Part shown: in pieces, positions 45,214-55,500 of the stretch
Numbering within the stretch: position 1 is the first letter of the stretch
Layout of the letters: each line of letters begins with the position of its first letter
Source: an uncultured Lachnospiraceae bacterium
GTDB lineage: Bacteria > Bacillota > Clostridia > Lachnospirales > Lachnospiraceae
Reading direction: 5' to 3'
DNA: 64,000 bases
Assembly (NCBI GenBank): GCA_934394565.1
Contig: CAKRQV010000001.1
Coordinates: forward strand, 157,835-221,834
Notes under the pieces: generated by a model
Seen by the model: only the letters and a program-made list of their open reading frames with translations
What the model was told of the DNA's origin: nothing
Databases searched by the model: none
Made by a program: the position numbers and the translations under genes

Positions 45214-46272
45214 ATGCAGAACTGGGAAAACAACATTCGCCGGGTCGTACCGTATGTACCCGGCGAACAGCCAAAACTGAAAGATATCGTCAAATTAAAT
45301 ACAAATGAGAATCCCTATCCGCCCTCACCGAAGGTAACCGAGGCGCTGGAGGTACTGGATACGGCTGACCTTCGTCTCTATCCGGATCCGTCCTGCGAGG
45401 TACTGGTACATGCTATTGCTGCATATTATGGACTGTCGGATGAGCAGGTATTCGTGGGAGTCGGTTCAGATGATGTGCTGGCTATGGCCTTTATGACCTG
45501 TTTTAACAGCAAAAAGCCGATCCTGTTTCCGGACATTACCTATTCCTTCTACGATGTATGGGCCGACATGCTCAGAATTCCGTATGAGCAGATCCCGCTG
45601 ACAGAAGATTTTACGATCCGTAAGGAGGACTATTACCGGGAAAACGGTGGTATCATTTTCCCAAATCCAAATGCACCAACCGGTGTGGAGCTGGGACAGA
45701 ACGATATCGAGGATATCGTGAGCCATAATCCGGACAGCATTGTGATCGTGGACGAAGCGTATGTGGATTTTGGTGCGGTTTCCGCCCTGCCACTGATCGA
45801 GAAGTATGATAATGTGCTGGTTGTACAGACGTTTTCAAAGTCCAGATCTCTGGCCGGCATGCGCATCGGCTTTGCCATGGGAAGTAAAAAGCTGATTGCA
45901 TACATCAATGCTGTAAAATATTCGTTTAATTCCTACACCATGGACCGTACGGCTCTGGCAGCAGGGACAGCGTCCATAGAGGATAAAACCTATTTTGAAC
46001 AGTCGACAGCCAAAGTGATCGCTGTTCGTGAATGGACAAAGGAGCAGTTAAAAAAACTGGGCTTTGTGTTCGGAGATTCCAAGGCAAACTTTATCTTTGC
46101 CGCGCATCCGAAATATCCGGCAAAGGAGCTTTTTGCTGCATTGAGAGAAGCGCATATCATCGTACGTTACTTTGATAAGCCGCGCATTGACAATTATCTG
46201 CGTATCACGATTGGTACACAGGAAGAGATGCAAAGACTTATTGCTTTTCTTGCAACCTATTGTAAAGCATAA
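45214..46272 (+). CDS. hisC: Histidinol-phosphate aminotransferase
   Basis: A 352-residue PLP aminotransferase of fold type I. It has NTNENPYPPSP near the start, VGVGSDDVL, the PNPNAPTGV segment, DEAYVDFG, and the PLP lysine Lys209 in QTFSKSRSLAGMRIGF; Arg in YLRITIG binds the substrate phosphate. These match HisC, which transaminates imidazole-acetol phosphate in histidine synthesis, although no other his gene is nearby. It starts 1 base after the YARHG gene and is probably coupled to it. Confidence 0.92.
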   Translation: MQNWENNIRRVVPYVPGEQPKLKDIVKLNTNENPYPPSPKVTEALEVLDTADLRLYPDPSCEVLVHAIAAYYGLSDEQVFVGVGSDDVLAMAFMTCFNSKKPILFPDITYSFYDVWADMLRIPYEQIPLTEDFTIRKEDYYRENGGIIFPNPNAPTGVELGQNDIEDIVSHNPDSIVIVDEAYVDFGAVSALPLIEKYDNVLVVQTFSKSRSLAGMRIGFAMGSKKLIAYINAVKYSFNSYTMDRTALAAGTASIEDKTYFEQSTAKVIAVREWTKEQLKKLGFVFGDSKANFIFAAHPKYPAKELFAALREAHIIVRYFDKPRIDNYLRITIGTQEEMQRLIAFLATYCKA

Positions 46273-46287
46273 CAGATGGGAGAGTAG

Positions 46288-46788
46288 ATGGATTCAATCG
46301 TACAGTGGTTTACTGCAAACCTTGGACCCTATGTTTCAAAAGAAACGCTGATTTTTATAATTTCATTGTTTCCGATCCTGGAGCTGAGAGGCGGTCTTTT
46401 AGCGGCCTCTCTTCTGAAGGTCAATTACATGACCGCACTGCCTCTTTGCATATTCGGAAATATTCTGCCGATTCCTTTTATCCTGCTGTTTATCCGGAAA
46501 ATCTTCGGATGGATGAAAAAGAGCCGTATGCTCCGGCCACTGGTGGAAAAGCTGGAAAACCGTGCCATGGGAAGAAGTGACCAGATCCAGAAGTATGAAT
46601 TTTTAGGATTGCTTCTGTTCGTTGGTATACCGCTTCCGGGTACCGGTGCATGGACGGGAGCACTGATTGCGTCTCTTATGCAGATCGATATCAAAAAATC
46701 TTCTGTAGCCATACTGGCCGGAATCGCACTGGCAGCGGTGATCATGTCCATCGTTTCCTACGGTGTACTGGGAAATCTGCTGCACTGA
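46288..46788 (+). CDS. Small multidrug export-type membrane protein (COG2426)
   Basis: A 166-residue membrane protein with about four helices: FIISLFPILELRGGLLAASLL, ALPLCIFGNILPIPFILLFI, the YEFLGLLLFVGIPLPGTGAWTGALIASLM segment, and AILAGIALAAVIMSIVSYG. The ELRGG and P-x-P-G-T-G-x-x-x-G motifs are those of the putative small multi-drug export family (COG2426), related to the DedA/VTT fold. The transported substrate is unknown. A GGGAGAG site precedes the ATG, and a terminator follows. Confidence 0.85.
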   Translation: MDSIVQWFTANLGPYVSKETLIFIISLFPILELRGGLLAASLLKVNYMTALPLCIFGNILPIPFILLFIRKIFGWMKKSRMLRPLVEKLENRAMGRSDQIQKYEFLGLLLFVGIPLPGTGAWTGALIASLMQIDIKKSSVAILAGIALAAVIMSIVSYGVLGNLLH

Positions 46789-46801
46789 TCAATAGAAAAC
46801 A

Positions 46802-46845
46802 GACTGCTGTGATACAGAAAAACATTTCTGCCGCAGCGGTCTTTT
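46802..46845 (+). terminator. Terminator after the small export protein gene
   Basis: GACTGCTGTG pairs with CGCAGCGGTC (with wobbles), and the loop holds a CAGAAA...TTTCTG hairpin. TTTT follows. Confidence 0.6.
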
Positions 46846-46880
46846 GTTGCATGTATCGACAAAATATAAAAAAAGAACGT

Positions 46881-47576
46881 ATGAATACAAATCCAGAGAT
46901 ATTATATGAAGATGCCCATATCCTCTGTGCCGTGAAACCGGTGGGGCTCGCCGTGCAAAATGCTTCCTTCGGACGGCCGGATATGGAAAGTATTTTAAAA
47001 AATTATCTGTCACCAAAGGCCGGGGGAAAAATCCCAAAGCTGTATGTGGTGCACAGACTTGATCAGCCGGTAGAGGGCATTTTGGTGTTTGCCAAAACAA
47101 AGAAAGCCGCAGCCAGGCTGCAAAATCAGATCACAGAACAGAGGATGCAAAAGCAGTATCTGGCTGTGGTTGAAAAAGAAATACCGGAAGGAGACAGACA
47201 GCAGCTGACGGACTGGCTGAAAAAGGACAGACAACAGGCTGTCGTCACAGCACCGGGGGATAAAACAGCGAAAAAAGCTGTGCTGGAGTGGAAAGCTGTG
47301 CAAACGGAAGCGGGCAGCAGTCTGTTGCAGATCCATTTAAAAACCGGCCGGTTTCACCAGATCCGCTGTCAGCTCGCCCATGTCGGTATGCCGATCGTGG
47401 GGGATGTGAAATATGGCGGGCAGCCGCTGACCGGCGGACAGGGGATTGCCCTGTGTGCATTTTCACTGACCTTTACCCATCCGGTGACAGGAAAGAGCAT
47501 GGCCTTTGTCCATTCACCGGCAGGTGTGGCATTTACAGTATTTCAAGATAAAATCGCAGAGCTTTGCGGCCGTTAA
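46881..47576 (+). CDS. RluA-family pseudouridine synthase
   Basis: ATG 46881 gives 231 residues; the frame is open further upstream but lies inside the previous gene. The catalytic Asp61 is in VVHRLDQPVEG, with the supporting KTGRFHQIRCQLAHVGMPIVGD motif near 155-175. There is no S4 RNA-binding domain at the N-terminus, so it is the compact RluA type. It probably modifies uridine in rRNA or tRNA; the site cannot be told. No good ribosome-binding site is seen before the ATG. Confidence 0.9.
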   Translation: MNTNPEILYEDAHILCAVKPVGLAVQNASFGRPDMESILKNYLSPKAGGKIPKLYVVHRLDQPVEGILVFAKTKKAAARLQNQITEQRMQKQYLAVVEKEIPEGDRQQLTDWLKKDRQQAVVTAPGDKTAKKAVLEWKAVQTEAGSSLLQIHLKTGRFHQIRCQLAHVGMPIVGDVKYGGQPLTGGQGIALCAFSLTFTHPVTGKSMAFVHSPAGVAFTVFQDKIAELCGR

Positions 47577-47618
47577 TCGGGGCTTTGGACTGCGAGGGGA
47601 GTAAATTTGGAGGTTTGA

Positions 47619-50069
47619 GTGCAGATGAAAAAGGTTTTACTGCGTATACCTGTTCTGCTGATCGTTTTTCTGGCATCGGTTTTTCTGTTTTCCAGCGTGT
47701 TTAACCGCGGGGAGACAGTGAGTACGACGGATTTCTCATCGGCGAGCTTGCCGGTTTTATATATGAAAACGGCAGATACCGTTGTCAATCCGATGTATGG
47801 CTATACAAAGCGGATGCAGGAGAATACGATCCGGGATGGTATTACCCCGATGGATACAGACCGTAAGCTTGGTGTAGTGATCGACATCAACAAGGCATCC
47901 ATCCGTGAGATCGCCTATACTGTAACGACACCGGATATGCAGACCACAGTCGAAGAACAGAAGCTGAGTCTGCCGGCAAAGATGGATACCACAGCAGAGA
48001 TTGAGTTTTCTTTGCAGGAGCCGATTCTGATGAATCAGGAGTATCTGCTGCATTTTACAGTGACCTTAAATAGTGGAGAAAAGCTGTATTATTATACCAG
48101 ACTGTTGCAGCGTGCCGGTTTAAACGTCACACAGTATCTGAATTTCGTTACGGATTTTTATGAAAAATCGATCAATAAGGAGACGGCCAAGGCTATCACA
48201 ACCTATCTGGAATCCGCAGGGGATACCAGCAACAAGGATCTGGCCAGTGTGGATATTACATCTACATTTAACCGTGTCACATGGGGAGACTTAAATCCTC
48301 AGATTGCTAAAAAAGCGGTGCCCGTGATCCGGGAAATTAATGAGACAACCTGCAGTATCACGATGGACTATGTGATCTCGTCCATGGATGATGCACAGCA
48401 GACGGCATATTTTTACGTAACGGAGTTTTACCGGATGCGATATGCCAGTTCCCGTGTCATGCTGCTGAATTTTGACCGTAATACAAAGCAGCTGATGCAG
48501 ATGGATCAGGCTTTGGTGAATAAAAACGGTCTCTGCCTTGGTATAGGCAGCGACGAAGACGAGGTTGTGACTGATGCCAATGCAGATGTGGCAGCTTTTG
48601 TACAGGCCGGTGAACTGTACACCTTTCACAGGACATCGAGTCGTCTGACAAAGATCTTCAGTTTCCGCACGAGCGATGAGCTGGATCTTAGAGAACTCAA
48701 TCAGAATCACTATATCAAAGTGATTCGTGTTGAAGAGAGCGGTGCTGTGGATTATCTGGTCTATGGCTATATGAACAGCGACCGTTACGAAGGACAGAAT
48801 GGTATTGCTGTATACCATTATGATCCACAATCGAATATCAGCAAAGAGCAGATGTTTGTGCCCTGTGATGTGTCTGTGGACTGCCTGAAGCAGGAGCTGG
48901 AGGATTTTTCCTATATTACGACAGATAACCAGTGGTATGTGCGGATCAACAATACGCTGTATCGCATCAACCTGAACGATGGTACGGTGGAAACCATGCT
49001 GGAAGGAATTCAGAATTCCTGTTTTGTAGCATCAAGCACCCACAAGACAATTGCCTGGGCAGATGAAATGGATCCGGATAGCTCCAGATCGGCAACCATC
49101 CTTGATCTGGAAACGGGAAATACACATAAAGTCAGTGTCGGAGAGGGAGATAATCTGCGTGTTCTTGGCTTTTTGAATGAGGATCTTGTATATGGTGTTG
49201 CGCATCAGGGTGACATTGCCGACGGAATCTTTGCAATGCATACTGTCTACATTGAGAGCTTTTCAGGAGATATCGTAAAGAAATACAGCGAGGAGGGTTA
49301 CTGGGTATCTGGTGCAGAGGTGTCAAAGGAATATATTGAATTCAGCCGGGTAAAGAAAAATCCGGAAGGTGTCTACACCCAGGCGGAGATGGACCGCATC
49401 ATCAACAACGCAGAACTGACCAGTGAAAACGCTTCTCTGGTCAAGAAAAGTGATGAGCATCTGGGAGAGGCACTGTATCTGACCTTTTCACAGACTGTCA
49501 AGGGCGAAGATGTGGTGCAGATGGTCAGCAAGTATTCCAGCTATGCGGCCAACCAGGAAATGAAGGTGGATTTCAATGGTTTTGGCGAAGGCATGTACCA
49601 GGTCTATGCCCATGGTCAGCTACTGGCCAGTCTGGCAGATCCGAAAGAAGCAATCCTGCTGGCTGATGAAAATATGGGTACAGTCCTGAATGCCAATCAG
49701 CAATATGTCTGGGAACGCGGCAACAAGCGGGAGACTGCGCCGCCCAGTCTGAAAAATCTGCCACAGAATATTTTACAGATTCCGTCCAGTGCAGAGGAAT
49801 GCAGTACGCTGCTGGGAGAGGATTATACGTCTATGGATCTGACCGGCTGTACACTGGATGAGGTGCTGTACTTTGTCAGTGAAGGCCGTGCCGTTTCAGC
49901 AAAGACCAAGGACGGCTATGTGTTGATTGTTGGCTATGATTATTACAATGTACTGCTGTATGATCCTGAAAAACAGGAGACATATTACGGAGGAATGAAT
50001 GACAGCACGGCACTGTTCGAAGCGTCGGGCAATCATTTTATCACCTATATAGAAAATTTTAAAGAATGA
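47619..50069 (+). CDS. Large membrane-anchored extracellular protein of unknown function
   Basis: An 816-residue protein with one N-terminal signal anchor (about 9-28) and otherwise extracellular. The start is GTG 47619, five bases after GGAGG, or ATG 47625. Residues 95-260 look beta-rich. The middle (about 290-640) has repeated strands of propeller type ([64 protein letters not shown]). The last 75 residues ([33 protein letters not shown]) resemble a degenerate C39-like peptidase domain. I do not recognise a family. It precedes asnS and overlaps its leader. Confidence 0.7.
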   Translation: MQMKKVLLRIPVLLIVFLASVFLFSSVFNRGETVSTTDFSSASLPVLYMKTADTVVNPMYGYTKRMQENTIRDGITPMDTDRKLGVVIDINKASIREIAYTVTTPDMQTTVEEQKLSLPAKMDTTAEIEFSLQEPILMNQEYLLHFTVTLNSGEKLYYYTRLLQRAGLNVTQYLNFVTDFYEKSINKETAKAITTYLESAGDTSNKDLASVDITSTFNRVTWGDLNPQIAKKAVPVIREINETTCSITMDYVISSMDDAQQTAYFYVTEFYRMRYASSRVMLLNFDRNTKQLMQMDQALVNKNGLCLGIGSDEDEVVTDANADVAAFVQAGELYTFHRTSSRLTKIFSFRTSDELDLRELNQNHYIKVIRVEESGAVDYLVYGYMNSDRYEGQNGIAVYHYDPQSNISKEQMFVPCDVSVDCLKQELEDFSYITTDNQWYVRINNTLYRINLNDGTVETMLEGIQNSCFVASSTHKTIAWADEMDPDSSRSATILDLETGNTHKVSVGEGDNLRVLGFLNEDLVYGVAHQGDIADGIFAMHTVYIESFSGDIVKKYSEEGYWVSGAEVSKEYIEFSRVKKNPEGVYTQAEMDRIINNAELTSENASLVKKSDEHLGEALYLTFSQTVKGEDVVQMVSKYSSYAANQEMKVDFNGFGEGMYQVYAHGQLLASLADPKEAILLADENMGTVLNANQQYVWERGNKRETAPPSLKNLPQNILQIPSSAEECSTLLGEDYTSMDLTGCTLDEVLYFVSEGRAVSAKTKDGYVLIVGYDYYNVLLYDPEKQETYYGGMNDSTALFEASGNHFITYIENFKE

Positions 50070-50080
50070 GGGAACGAAAC

Positions 50081-51475
50081 ATGATGAACTTAACAACCGT
50101 CAGAGAAATCTACAGAGACAGAGAGAGCTACTATGACAAAGAAATCCAGATCGGTGGCTGGGTACGCAACAACAGAGGATCAAAAAACTTTGGTTTCCTT
50201 GTGGTACACGATGGTACATTTTTTGAGACCATCCAGGTTGTATATGCCAATACGATGGAAAACTTCGATGCACTGACCCGTTTGAATGTCGGGACAGCTG
50301 TCATCGTCCGCGGTACACTGATCGCCACGCCGGATGCAAAACAGCCGTTTGAGATCCAGGCCGCTGAGATCACAGTAGAGGGCGAGTCCACACCGGATTA
50401 TCCGCTGCAGAAAAAACGTCACAGTCTTGAATATCTGCGTACGATCGCACACCTGCGTCCGCGTACCAATACTTTCCAGGCTGTATTCCGTGTAAGATCT
50501 CTGATCGCTTATGCTATCCATCAGTTCTTCCAGGAAAGAGGTTTTGTCTATGTGCATACGCCACTGATCACAGGCAGTGACTGCGAGGGTGCCGGTGAAA
50601 TGTTTAGAGTAACGACTTTGGATATGGATAATCTGCCGAAAACAGAGGATGGAAAAGTGGATTACAGCCAGGATTTCTTCGGTAAAGAGACGAACCTGAC
50701 CGTTAGCGGCCAGTTAAACGGTGAGACCTTTGCCCAGGCTTTCCGTAATATCTATACTTTTGGACCGACCTTCCGTGCAGAGAACTCCAACACTACCCGC
50801 CATGCAGCTGAGTTTTGGATGATCGAGCCGGAGATCGCTTTTGCTGATCTGAAGGACGATATGATCCTGGCAGAGAATATGCTGAAATATGTAATCCGCT
50901 ACGTGCTGGACAACGCACCGGAAGAGATGAGGTTCTTTAATTCCTTTGTAGATAAAGGACTGATCGAGCGGTTGGAGCATGTGGCAAATGCCGAGTTTGG
51001 TCATGTGACCTATACAGAAGCCATCGAGATTCTTGAAAAACATAACGATGAGTTTGACTACAAGGTATCCTGGGGCTGTGATCTGCAGACAGAGCATGAG
51101 CGCTATCTGACAGAAAAGATCTATAAACGTCCGGTATTTGTGACAGATTATCCGAAGGAGATCAAGGCTTTCTATATGAAACTAAACGATGATGGCAAGA
51201 CGGTGGCAGCTATGGACTGTCTCGTACCGGGCATCGGAGAGATCATCGGCGGAAGCCAGAGAGAGGATAATTATGATATCCTTGTCAATCGTATGAAGGA
51301 GCTGGGTCTGAAAGAGGAAGATTACGGTTTCTATCTGGATCTGCGTCGCTACGGTTCCACACACCATGCAGGCTTTGGTCTTGGATTTGAAAGATGTGTC
51401 ATGTATCTGACCGGTATGGGCAATATCCGTGACGTCATTCCGTTCCCGAGAACCGTAAATAACTGCGAACTGTAA
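50081..51475 (+). CDS. asnS: Asparaginyl-tRNA synthetase
   Basis: A 464-residue class II synthetase. The frame is open from 50066 (overlapping the previous stop), but ATG 50081 has the best spacing from AGGGA. An OB-fold anticodon domain (about 15-105) leads into the catalytic core: [43 protein letters not shown] (motif 2) and [16 protein letters not shown] (motif 3). It charges tRNA-Asn directly, so the organism need not rely on transamidation for Asn. A hairpin and T-rich stretch follow. Confidence 0.96.
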   Translation: MMNLTTVREIYRDRESYYDKEIQIGGWVRNNRGSKNFGFLVVHDGTFFETIQVVYANTMENFDALTRLNVGTAVIVRGTLIATPDAKQPFEIQAAEITVEGESTPDYPLQKKRHSLEYLRTIAHLRPRTNTFQAVFRVRSLIAYAIHQFFQERGFVYVHTPLITGSDCEGAGEMFRVTTLDMDNLPKTEDGKVDYSQDFFGKETNLTVSGQLNGETFAQAFRNIYTFGPTFRAENSNTTRHAAEFWMIEPEIAFADLKDDMILAENMLKYVIRYVLDNAPEEMRFFNSFVDKGLIERLEHVANAEFGHVTYTEAIEILEKHNDEFDYKVSWGCDLQTEHERYLTEKIYKRPVFVTDYPKEIKAFYMKLNDDGKTVAAMDCLVPGIGEIIGGSQREDNYDILVNRMKELGLKEEDYGFYLDLRRYGSTHHAGFGLGFERCVMYLTGMGNIRDVIPFPRTVNNCEL

Positions 51476-51531
51476 GCGCAGTAACAGAACCTGTCGGATA
51501 TGGACTTTGGTATAGAATTTGCGTAATTTGA

Positions 51532-51585
51532 CTGCCGGTGACAGAATACGATGTATGATGGTATTCTGTCATGGGCAGTTTGTTA
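51532..51585 (+). terminator. Probable asnS terminator
   Basis: TGACAGAATAC pairs perfectly with GTATTCTGTCA (11-base loop), extended by CTGCC with GGCAG across a 2-base internal loop, then TTTGTTATT. The T tract is imperfect. Confidence 0.55.
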
Positions 51586-51638
51586 TTGCTATGTATATAA
51601 GAATGGTCGGACGGACTGTTTTTGCATAAGGAGAATAT

Positions 51639-52484
51639 ATGTTAACTATAGGATGTCATCTGTCTTCAGCAGGAGGATTCCTTGCCATGGGAAAGACAGC
51701 GATAGAAATCGGAGCCAATACCTTTCAGTTTTTTACAAGGAATCCCCGGGGCAGCAAGGCGAAAGCCATTGATCCGGAGGATGTTAGAAAGTATCACGAA
51801 TACGCTGCGGAGCATGGGATCACAAAGATCCTTGCTCATGCACCATACACCTTAAATCCCTGCTCGAAGGATTCACGGGTGCGGGAGTTTGCGCTGGAAA
51901 CGATGGCAGATGATCTGAAACGCATGGAGTATGTGCCAGGGAACTGCTACAATTTCCATCCGGGCAGCCATGTTGGGCAGGGTGCTAAGGCAGGTATCGC
52001 CATGATCGCAGATACCTTAAACCAGATCCTCAGACCGGAGCAGACAACAACAGTACTGCTGGAAACCATGGCCGGTAAGGGCAGCGAGGTCGGACGGAGC
52101 TTTGAAGAACTGCAGGAGATCCTGTCCCGCGTGGAATTACAGGATCATATGGGCGTATGCCTGGATACCTGTCATGTGTATGATGCCGGATACGATATCG
52201 TTCAGGATCTGGACGGCGTACTGGAAAAATTTGATCAGTGTATCGGACTGGATAAGCTGAAAGCAATCCATATGAACGACAGCAAAAATCTGTTTGCCAG
52301 TCACAAGGATCGCCATGAAAAAATCGGGGAGGGCAGTATTGGTACAGAATGTATGGTGCGGATCATCAACCATCCGGCATTGCAGGGTATCCCGGTGTAT
52401 TTGGAAACTCCGAATGAGCTGGACGGGTATGCGGCGGAGATTGCTTTATTAAAAGCAGAATACAGGCAGGGGCAGATGGGATAA
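51639..52484 (+). CDS. nfo: Endonuclease IV (deoxyribonuclease IV)
   Basis: A 281-residue AP endonuclease of TIM-barrel fold with a trinuclear zinc centre. Motifs are clear: [11 protein letters not shown] at the start, [52 protein letters not shown], and [22 protein letters not shown]. It cuts DNA 5' to abasic sites. An AAGGAGAATAT site precedes the ATG. A good terminator follows, so it is a single-gene unit. Confidence 0.97.
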   Translation: MLTIGCHLSSAGGFLAMGKTAIEIGANTFQFFTRNPRGSKAKAIDPEDVRKYHEYAAEHGITKILAHAPYTLNPCSKDSRVREFALETMADDLKRMEYVPGNCYNFHPGSHVGQGAKAGIAMIADTLNQILRPEQTTTVLLETMAGKGSEVGRSFEELQEILSRVELQDHMGVCLDTCHVYDAGYDIVQDLDGVLEKFDQCIGLDKLKAIHMNDSKNLFASHKDRHEKIGEGSIGTECMVRIINHPALQGIPVYLETPNELDGYAAEIALLKAEYRQGQMG

Positions 52485-52563
52485 AACAGACAGGCAATTA
52501 CAAGGTGCCGGATCTGCAACAGCGCATAGTTTTGTGGAATGAAAAAATATATATCTGCATATG

Positions 52564-52606
52564 GCAGGAGATATATTTCGGTAAAAAAATATATCTCCTG
52601 CTTTTT
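52564..52606 (+). terminator. nfo terminator
   Basis: A perfect 15-bp stem (GCAGGAGATATATTT with AAATATATCTCCTGC) with an 8-base loop is followed by five T residues. Confidence 0.88.
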
Positions 52607-52658
52607 CTGTTTTATAGCTGTAAGAAGCTTCGGATTACAGCGTTTACATAGTCGCTAG

Positions 52659-53513
52659 TCAGAGCGTACCGGTCACTGTCAGTGTGCTGACACCAGGTGT
52701 TATGCTGTAAGCACCGGTGGTCGGATCCTGCACATAGGTGGCAGCCGGAACGGTGATCTGATTATCCACTGTAGTGAACAACCCAGTTGTGGTATCGTAG
52801 GTGTAATTTGTCGGTGACGTCCATGTCGTGCCGTTGAAGCTGACTGCTGTGATATTCAGGATCGGCTCAAAGGTGTCACGGATCACTGCACTGTCAGTGG
52901 TGGTGATTGGCACATTGCCAAGATTCTGGATTGTAAAGGTATAGGTTACAGGGCTGCCTTCGGTGATCATAGATGGTGTGATCTCCTTGAGAATACGAAG
53001 CCTTGCTCCCGTTGCCGGTGCTACGTTCTCGCTGACTGTGATATCTGCGGCCACGCCGTTTCCTGAGATGACGGCTTCGTTGCGGATGTTACTTTCTACA
53101 CCGAGCGGTGCATAGCTGTTGGGGCGTGCCTCATACACGATGACTGCATTGCCGCCTGCAGGAACTGAAATGCCGGAAAAAACAAGTGGTGGTCCTTCTG
53201 TAACAGTGACCGTACCCTGTAATGTACCGTTTACATAATATTTTGCAGATCCACTGATATAATCCAGCGGAATCAGCACCCTTGCGCCGAAGTTATAGGC
53301 ACCGAGATTATCTGTGATGGTCAGACCTGTGTAGGCCGTATCGCTGGTATTAACGAGACTGATCACATAGGTGACAGACTCTGTGTCATTGTAGGTAGGT
53401 CTTGTGGCTGTTTTTGCCGCATTCAGCATTTCTACGAGTTCTCCTGTGGCAATATTGGATGTGGTGCTGACACCGTTGTAAGTCAGCGTTGCCTGATTGT
53501 ATATGGTTGCCAT
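52659..53513 (-). CDS. DUF11-like repeat protein without signal peptide
   Basis: ATG 53513, six bases after AGGGAGA, gives 284 residues starting MATIYNQATLTYNG; the ATG two codons earlier is too close to the ribosome-binding site. The protein is almost all beta and very rich in Thr, Val, Asn and Ala. Two DUF11-type immunoglobulin-like units are visible, each with a T-Y-x-I/F-x-L/I-x-N strand (SVTYVISLVNTSD, PVTYTFTIQNLGN) and a downstream D-N-L or D-T-F strand. It has no signal peptide or sorting motif, although such domains are usually surface-exposed. The function is unknown. Confidence 0.75.
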   Translation of the reverse strand: MATIYNQATLTYNGVSTTSNIATGELVEMLNAAKTATRPTYNDTESVTYVISLVNTSDTAYTGLTITDNLGAYNFGARVLIPLDYISGSAKYYVNGTLQGTVTVTEGPPLVFSGISVPAGGNAVIVYEARPNSYAPLGVESNIRNEAVISGNGVAADITVSENVAPATGARLRILKEITPSMITEGSPVTYTFTIQNLGNVPITTTDSAVIRDTFEPILNITAVSFNGTTWTSPTNYTYDTTTGLFTTVDNQITVPAATYVQDPTTGAYSITPGVSTLTVTGTL

Positions 53514-53644
53514 ACGCATTCTCCCTGAAATGAAGTCGAGGGATATTCCCTCTCTATAGTATATGAGAGGGAGTGCATGGCGATACAGAGGAGTGTAAAG
53601 TTTGTCAGAAAATGTAGATTATTTGAAAAACGTATGCTGGCAGA

Positions 53645-54655
53645 TTAATGTTCCGCAGCTTTTTTTGCATATTTGGTGGTTACAAGCTCACTGTATTCGG
53701 CCCTGGCCGGAAGCTCTCCGGCAGAATCCAGGATATCCTGCAAAAGCTCAAAGCTGTCTTTCTCAAAGATAAGGGAATCTTTCCAGGTATCCTGTGCACT
53801 GTAACGACGCACGATCGCTGTCAGTGTGTCGATATCATTTTCCGGAAACTGCGGCGCGATCACAGCAGCGATCTCCTCCGGCGTATGGCTGTCGACGTAA
53901 TCCATACCGTCCTGCAGAGCATCCGTAAAACGCTGGATCAGATCGGAATGTGCCTGGATATAGCTGGATTTGGCAGAGAAGGAGGTGTATGGTACATAGC
54001 CGGAATCCACACCAAGAGAAGCCACAACATATCCCTCACCGGCGGTCTCCAGAGCCGTCGCTGACGGTTCAAATTCTACCGTATAGTCACCCTTGCCGCC
54101 GGTAAAGGCAGCAGCCGTAGAACCAAAGTCGATACTCTGGTCAATCGTCAGATCCGTCAGGGCAATGCCATTCTGTTTCAGGATATACTCAAATACCATC
54201 TCCGGCATGCCACCTTTTCGTCCGCCAAGAACAGTTGTGCCTTTCAGTTTATCCCACGTAAAGCTGTCATCCGGCGTCCGGGATACGAGAAAATTTCCCG
54301 CACGCTGCGTCAGCTGTGCAAAGTTGATGACCGGATCATCGGTCTGTTCCAGATATGTGTAGATCGTGGCTTCTGCTCCCATAAAGCCAATATCCGCTTC
54401 CCCGGACAGCAGGGCAGTCATCGTCTTATCTGCACCGTAACCAGTCACCAGATCCAGATCAATACCATGGTCCGCAAAGTAACCGTTTTCAATAGCCGCA
54501 TACATCGGCGCGTAGAAAATGGAGTGTGCTACCTCGTTTAAGGTGACCTTCTCGTTTGCAGCCGTCTGGCTCTCGCTCTCCTGACAGCCAACACAGGCCA
54601 GAAGCAGCAGAACAGGTGTAAAAGCTGTGAGGATAATTCTCTTGATAGAATGCAT
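53645..54655 (-). CDS. ABC transporter substrate-binding lipoprotein (NMT1/SsuA-like)
   Basis: A 336-residue lipoprotein. The signal carries a LLAC-type lipobox (Cys21; Cys24 is a second candidate). The mature part is an NMT1/THI5-like periplasmic-binding fold: FYAPMYAAIENGYFADHGIDLDLV near the start, SGEADIGFMGAEATI, and GGRKGGMPEMVFEYILKQNG. Relatives bind thiamine precursors, sulfonates, nitrate or bicarbonate. No permease or ATPase gene adjoins it, so the transporter partner is elsewhere or absent. No strong ribosome-binding site is visible. Confidence 0.85.
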   Translation of the reverse strand: MHSIKRIILTAFTPVLLLLACVGCQESESQTAANEKVTLNEVAHSIFYAPMYAAIENGYFADHGIDLDLVTGYGADKTMTALLSGEADIGFMGAEATIYTYLEQTDDPVINFAQLTQRAGNFLVSRTPDDSFTWDKLKGTTVLGGRKGGMPEMVFEYILKQNGIALTDLTIDQSIDFGSTAAAFTGGKGDYTVEFEPSATALETAGEGYVVASLGVDSGYVPYTSFSAKSSYIQAHSDLIQRFTDALQDGMDYVDSHTPEEIAAVIAPQFPENDIDTLTAIVRRYSAQDTWKDSLIFEKDSFELLQDILDSAGELPARAEYSELVTTKYAKKAAEH

Positions 54656-54847
54656 AGTAAAAAGAATCCCGGGATTTTTCTTGAAATCAGTATATGCAAA
54701 GAAATGGCACAGGGTGAAAGCACAGAGGATATCGCTCCGGAATGGAATACGGATATCTACAATACTTTCCCGGGGAGAAATAAGACCAGAGAAAAATAAA
54801 AGAGCGGCGATCTGAGACAGAAAGCATATGCTGAATGGTGGAAAATG

Positions 54848-54856
54848 TGGTATACT
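54848..54856 (+). promoter_or_regulatory. Extended -10 promoter of the cytidylate-kinase-like gene
   Basis: TGGTATACT matches an extended -10 (TGn then TATACT); there is no good -35. It lies about 57 bases before the start codon. The region 54656-54847 shows no convincing gene. Confidence 0.5.
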
Positions 54857-54912
54857 CTATACAGGAAGATACAGTAATGCAAGTCGCTATCTTGATGTAA
54901 GGAGGTAAGTCA

Positions 54913-55500
54913 ATGAAGAAAAATATCATTACCATCAGCAGACAATTTGGCAGTGGCGGCCGCTTTATCGGAGAAGAAGTGGCAAAGCAGCTGGGAATTT
55001 CCTATTATGACAAAAATATCATCGAAAAGATCGCTGAAAAATCCGGTCTGGCTCCAGAGTATATTGAGAAGAATGGTGAGCTTTCCCCGGGCAGGGGAGT
55101 GTTCTCCTATGCCTTTTCCGGCCGTGATCTGACGGGAAAGTCTGTTGAGGATGAGTTGTATGAAGTACAGCGAAAGATCATCCTGGAACTAGTCCAGAAA
55201 GGTCCGTGTGTGATTATTGGCAGAAATGCAGACTATATCCTGCGGGACAGAGATGATGTAGTGAATGTATTCATTTGCGGTAATCAGCCGGAAAAGCAGC
55301 AGAGGATCTGTAAGCTTTACGATGTTTCAGAAAAAGAGGCCATAAAGCTGATGAAAGAGGTCGATAAGCGACGTATGGCCAATTATAATTTCTATACCGA
55401 TCAAAAATGGGGACAGGCATCCAATTATTCTCTGTGTCTGAACAGCTCGCAGCTTGGGTACGAGCTGTGCGAGAAAATCATCAGGGAATGTGTAAAATAA
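54913..55500 (+). CDS. Cytidylate kinase-like family protein
   Basis: A 195-residue P-loop protein of the cytidylate-kinase-like group. The N-terminus ITISRQFGSGGRFIGEEVAKQLG is the modified P-loop of this family (GSGGRxIG), followed by YYDKNIIEKIAEKSG, VIIGRNADYIL and a C-terminal KRRMANYNFYTDQKWG lid. It differs from true Cmk, and its substrate is unknown. AAGGAGG precedes the ATG. It overlaps the next gene by 13 bases, suggesting that the two proteins work together. Confidence 0.88.
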   Translation: MKKNIITISRQFGSGGRFIGEEVAKQLGISYYDKNIIEKIAEKSGLAPEYIEKNGELSPGRGVFSYAFSGRDLTGKSVEDELYEVQRKIILELVQKGPCVIIGRNADYILRDRDDVVNVFICGNQPEKQQRICKLYDVSEKEAIKLMKEVDKRRMANYNFYTDQKWGQASNYSLCLNSSQLGYELCEKIIRECVK

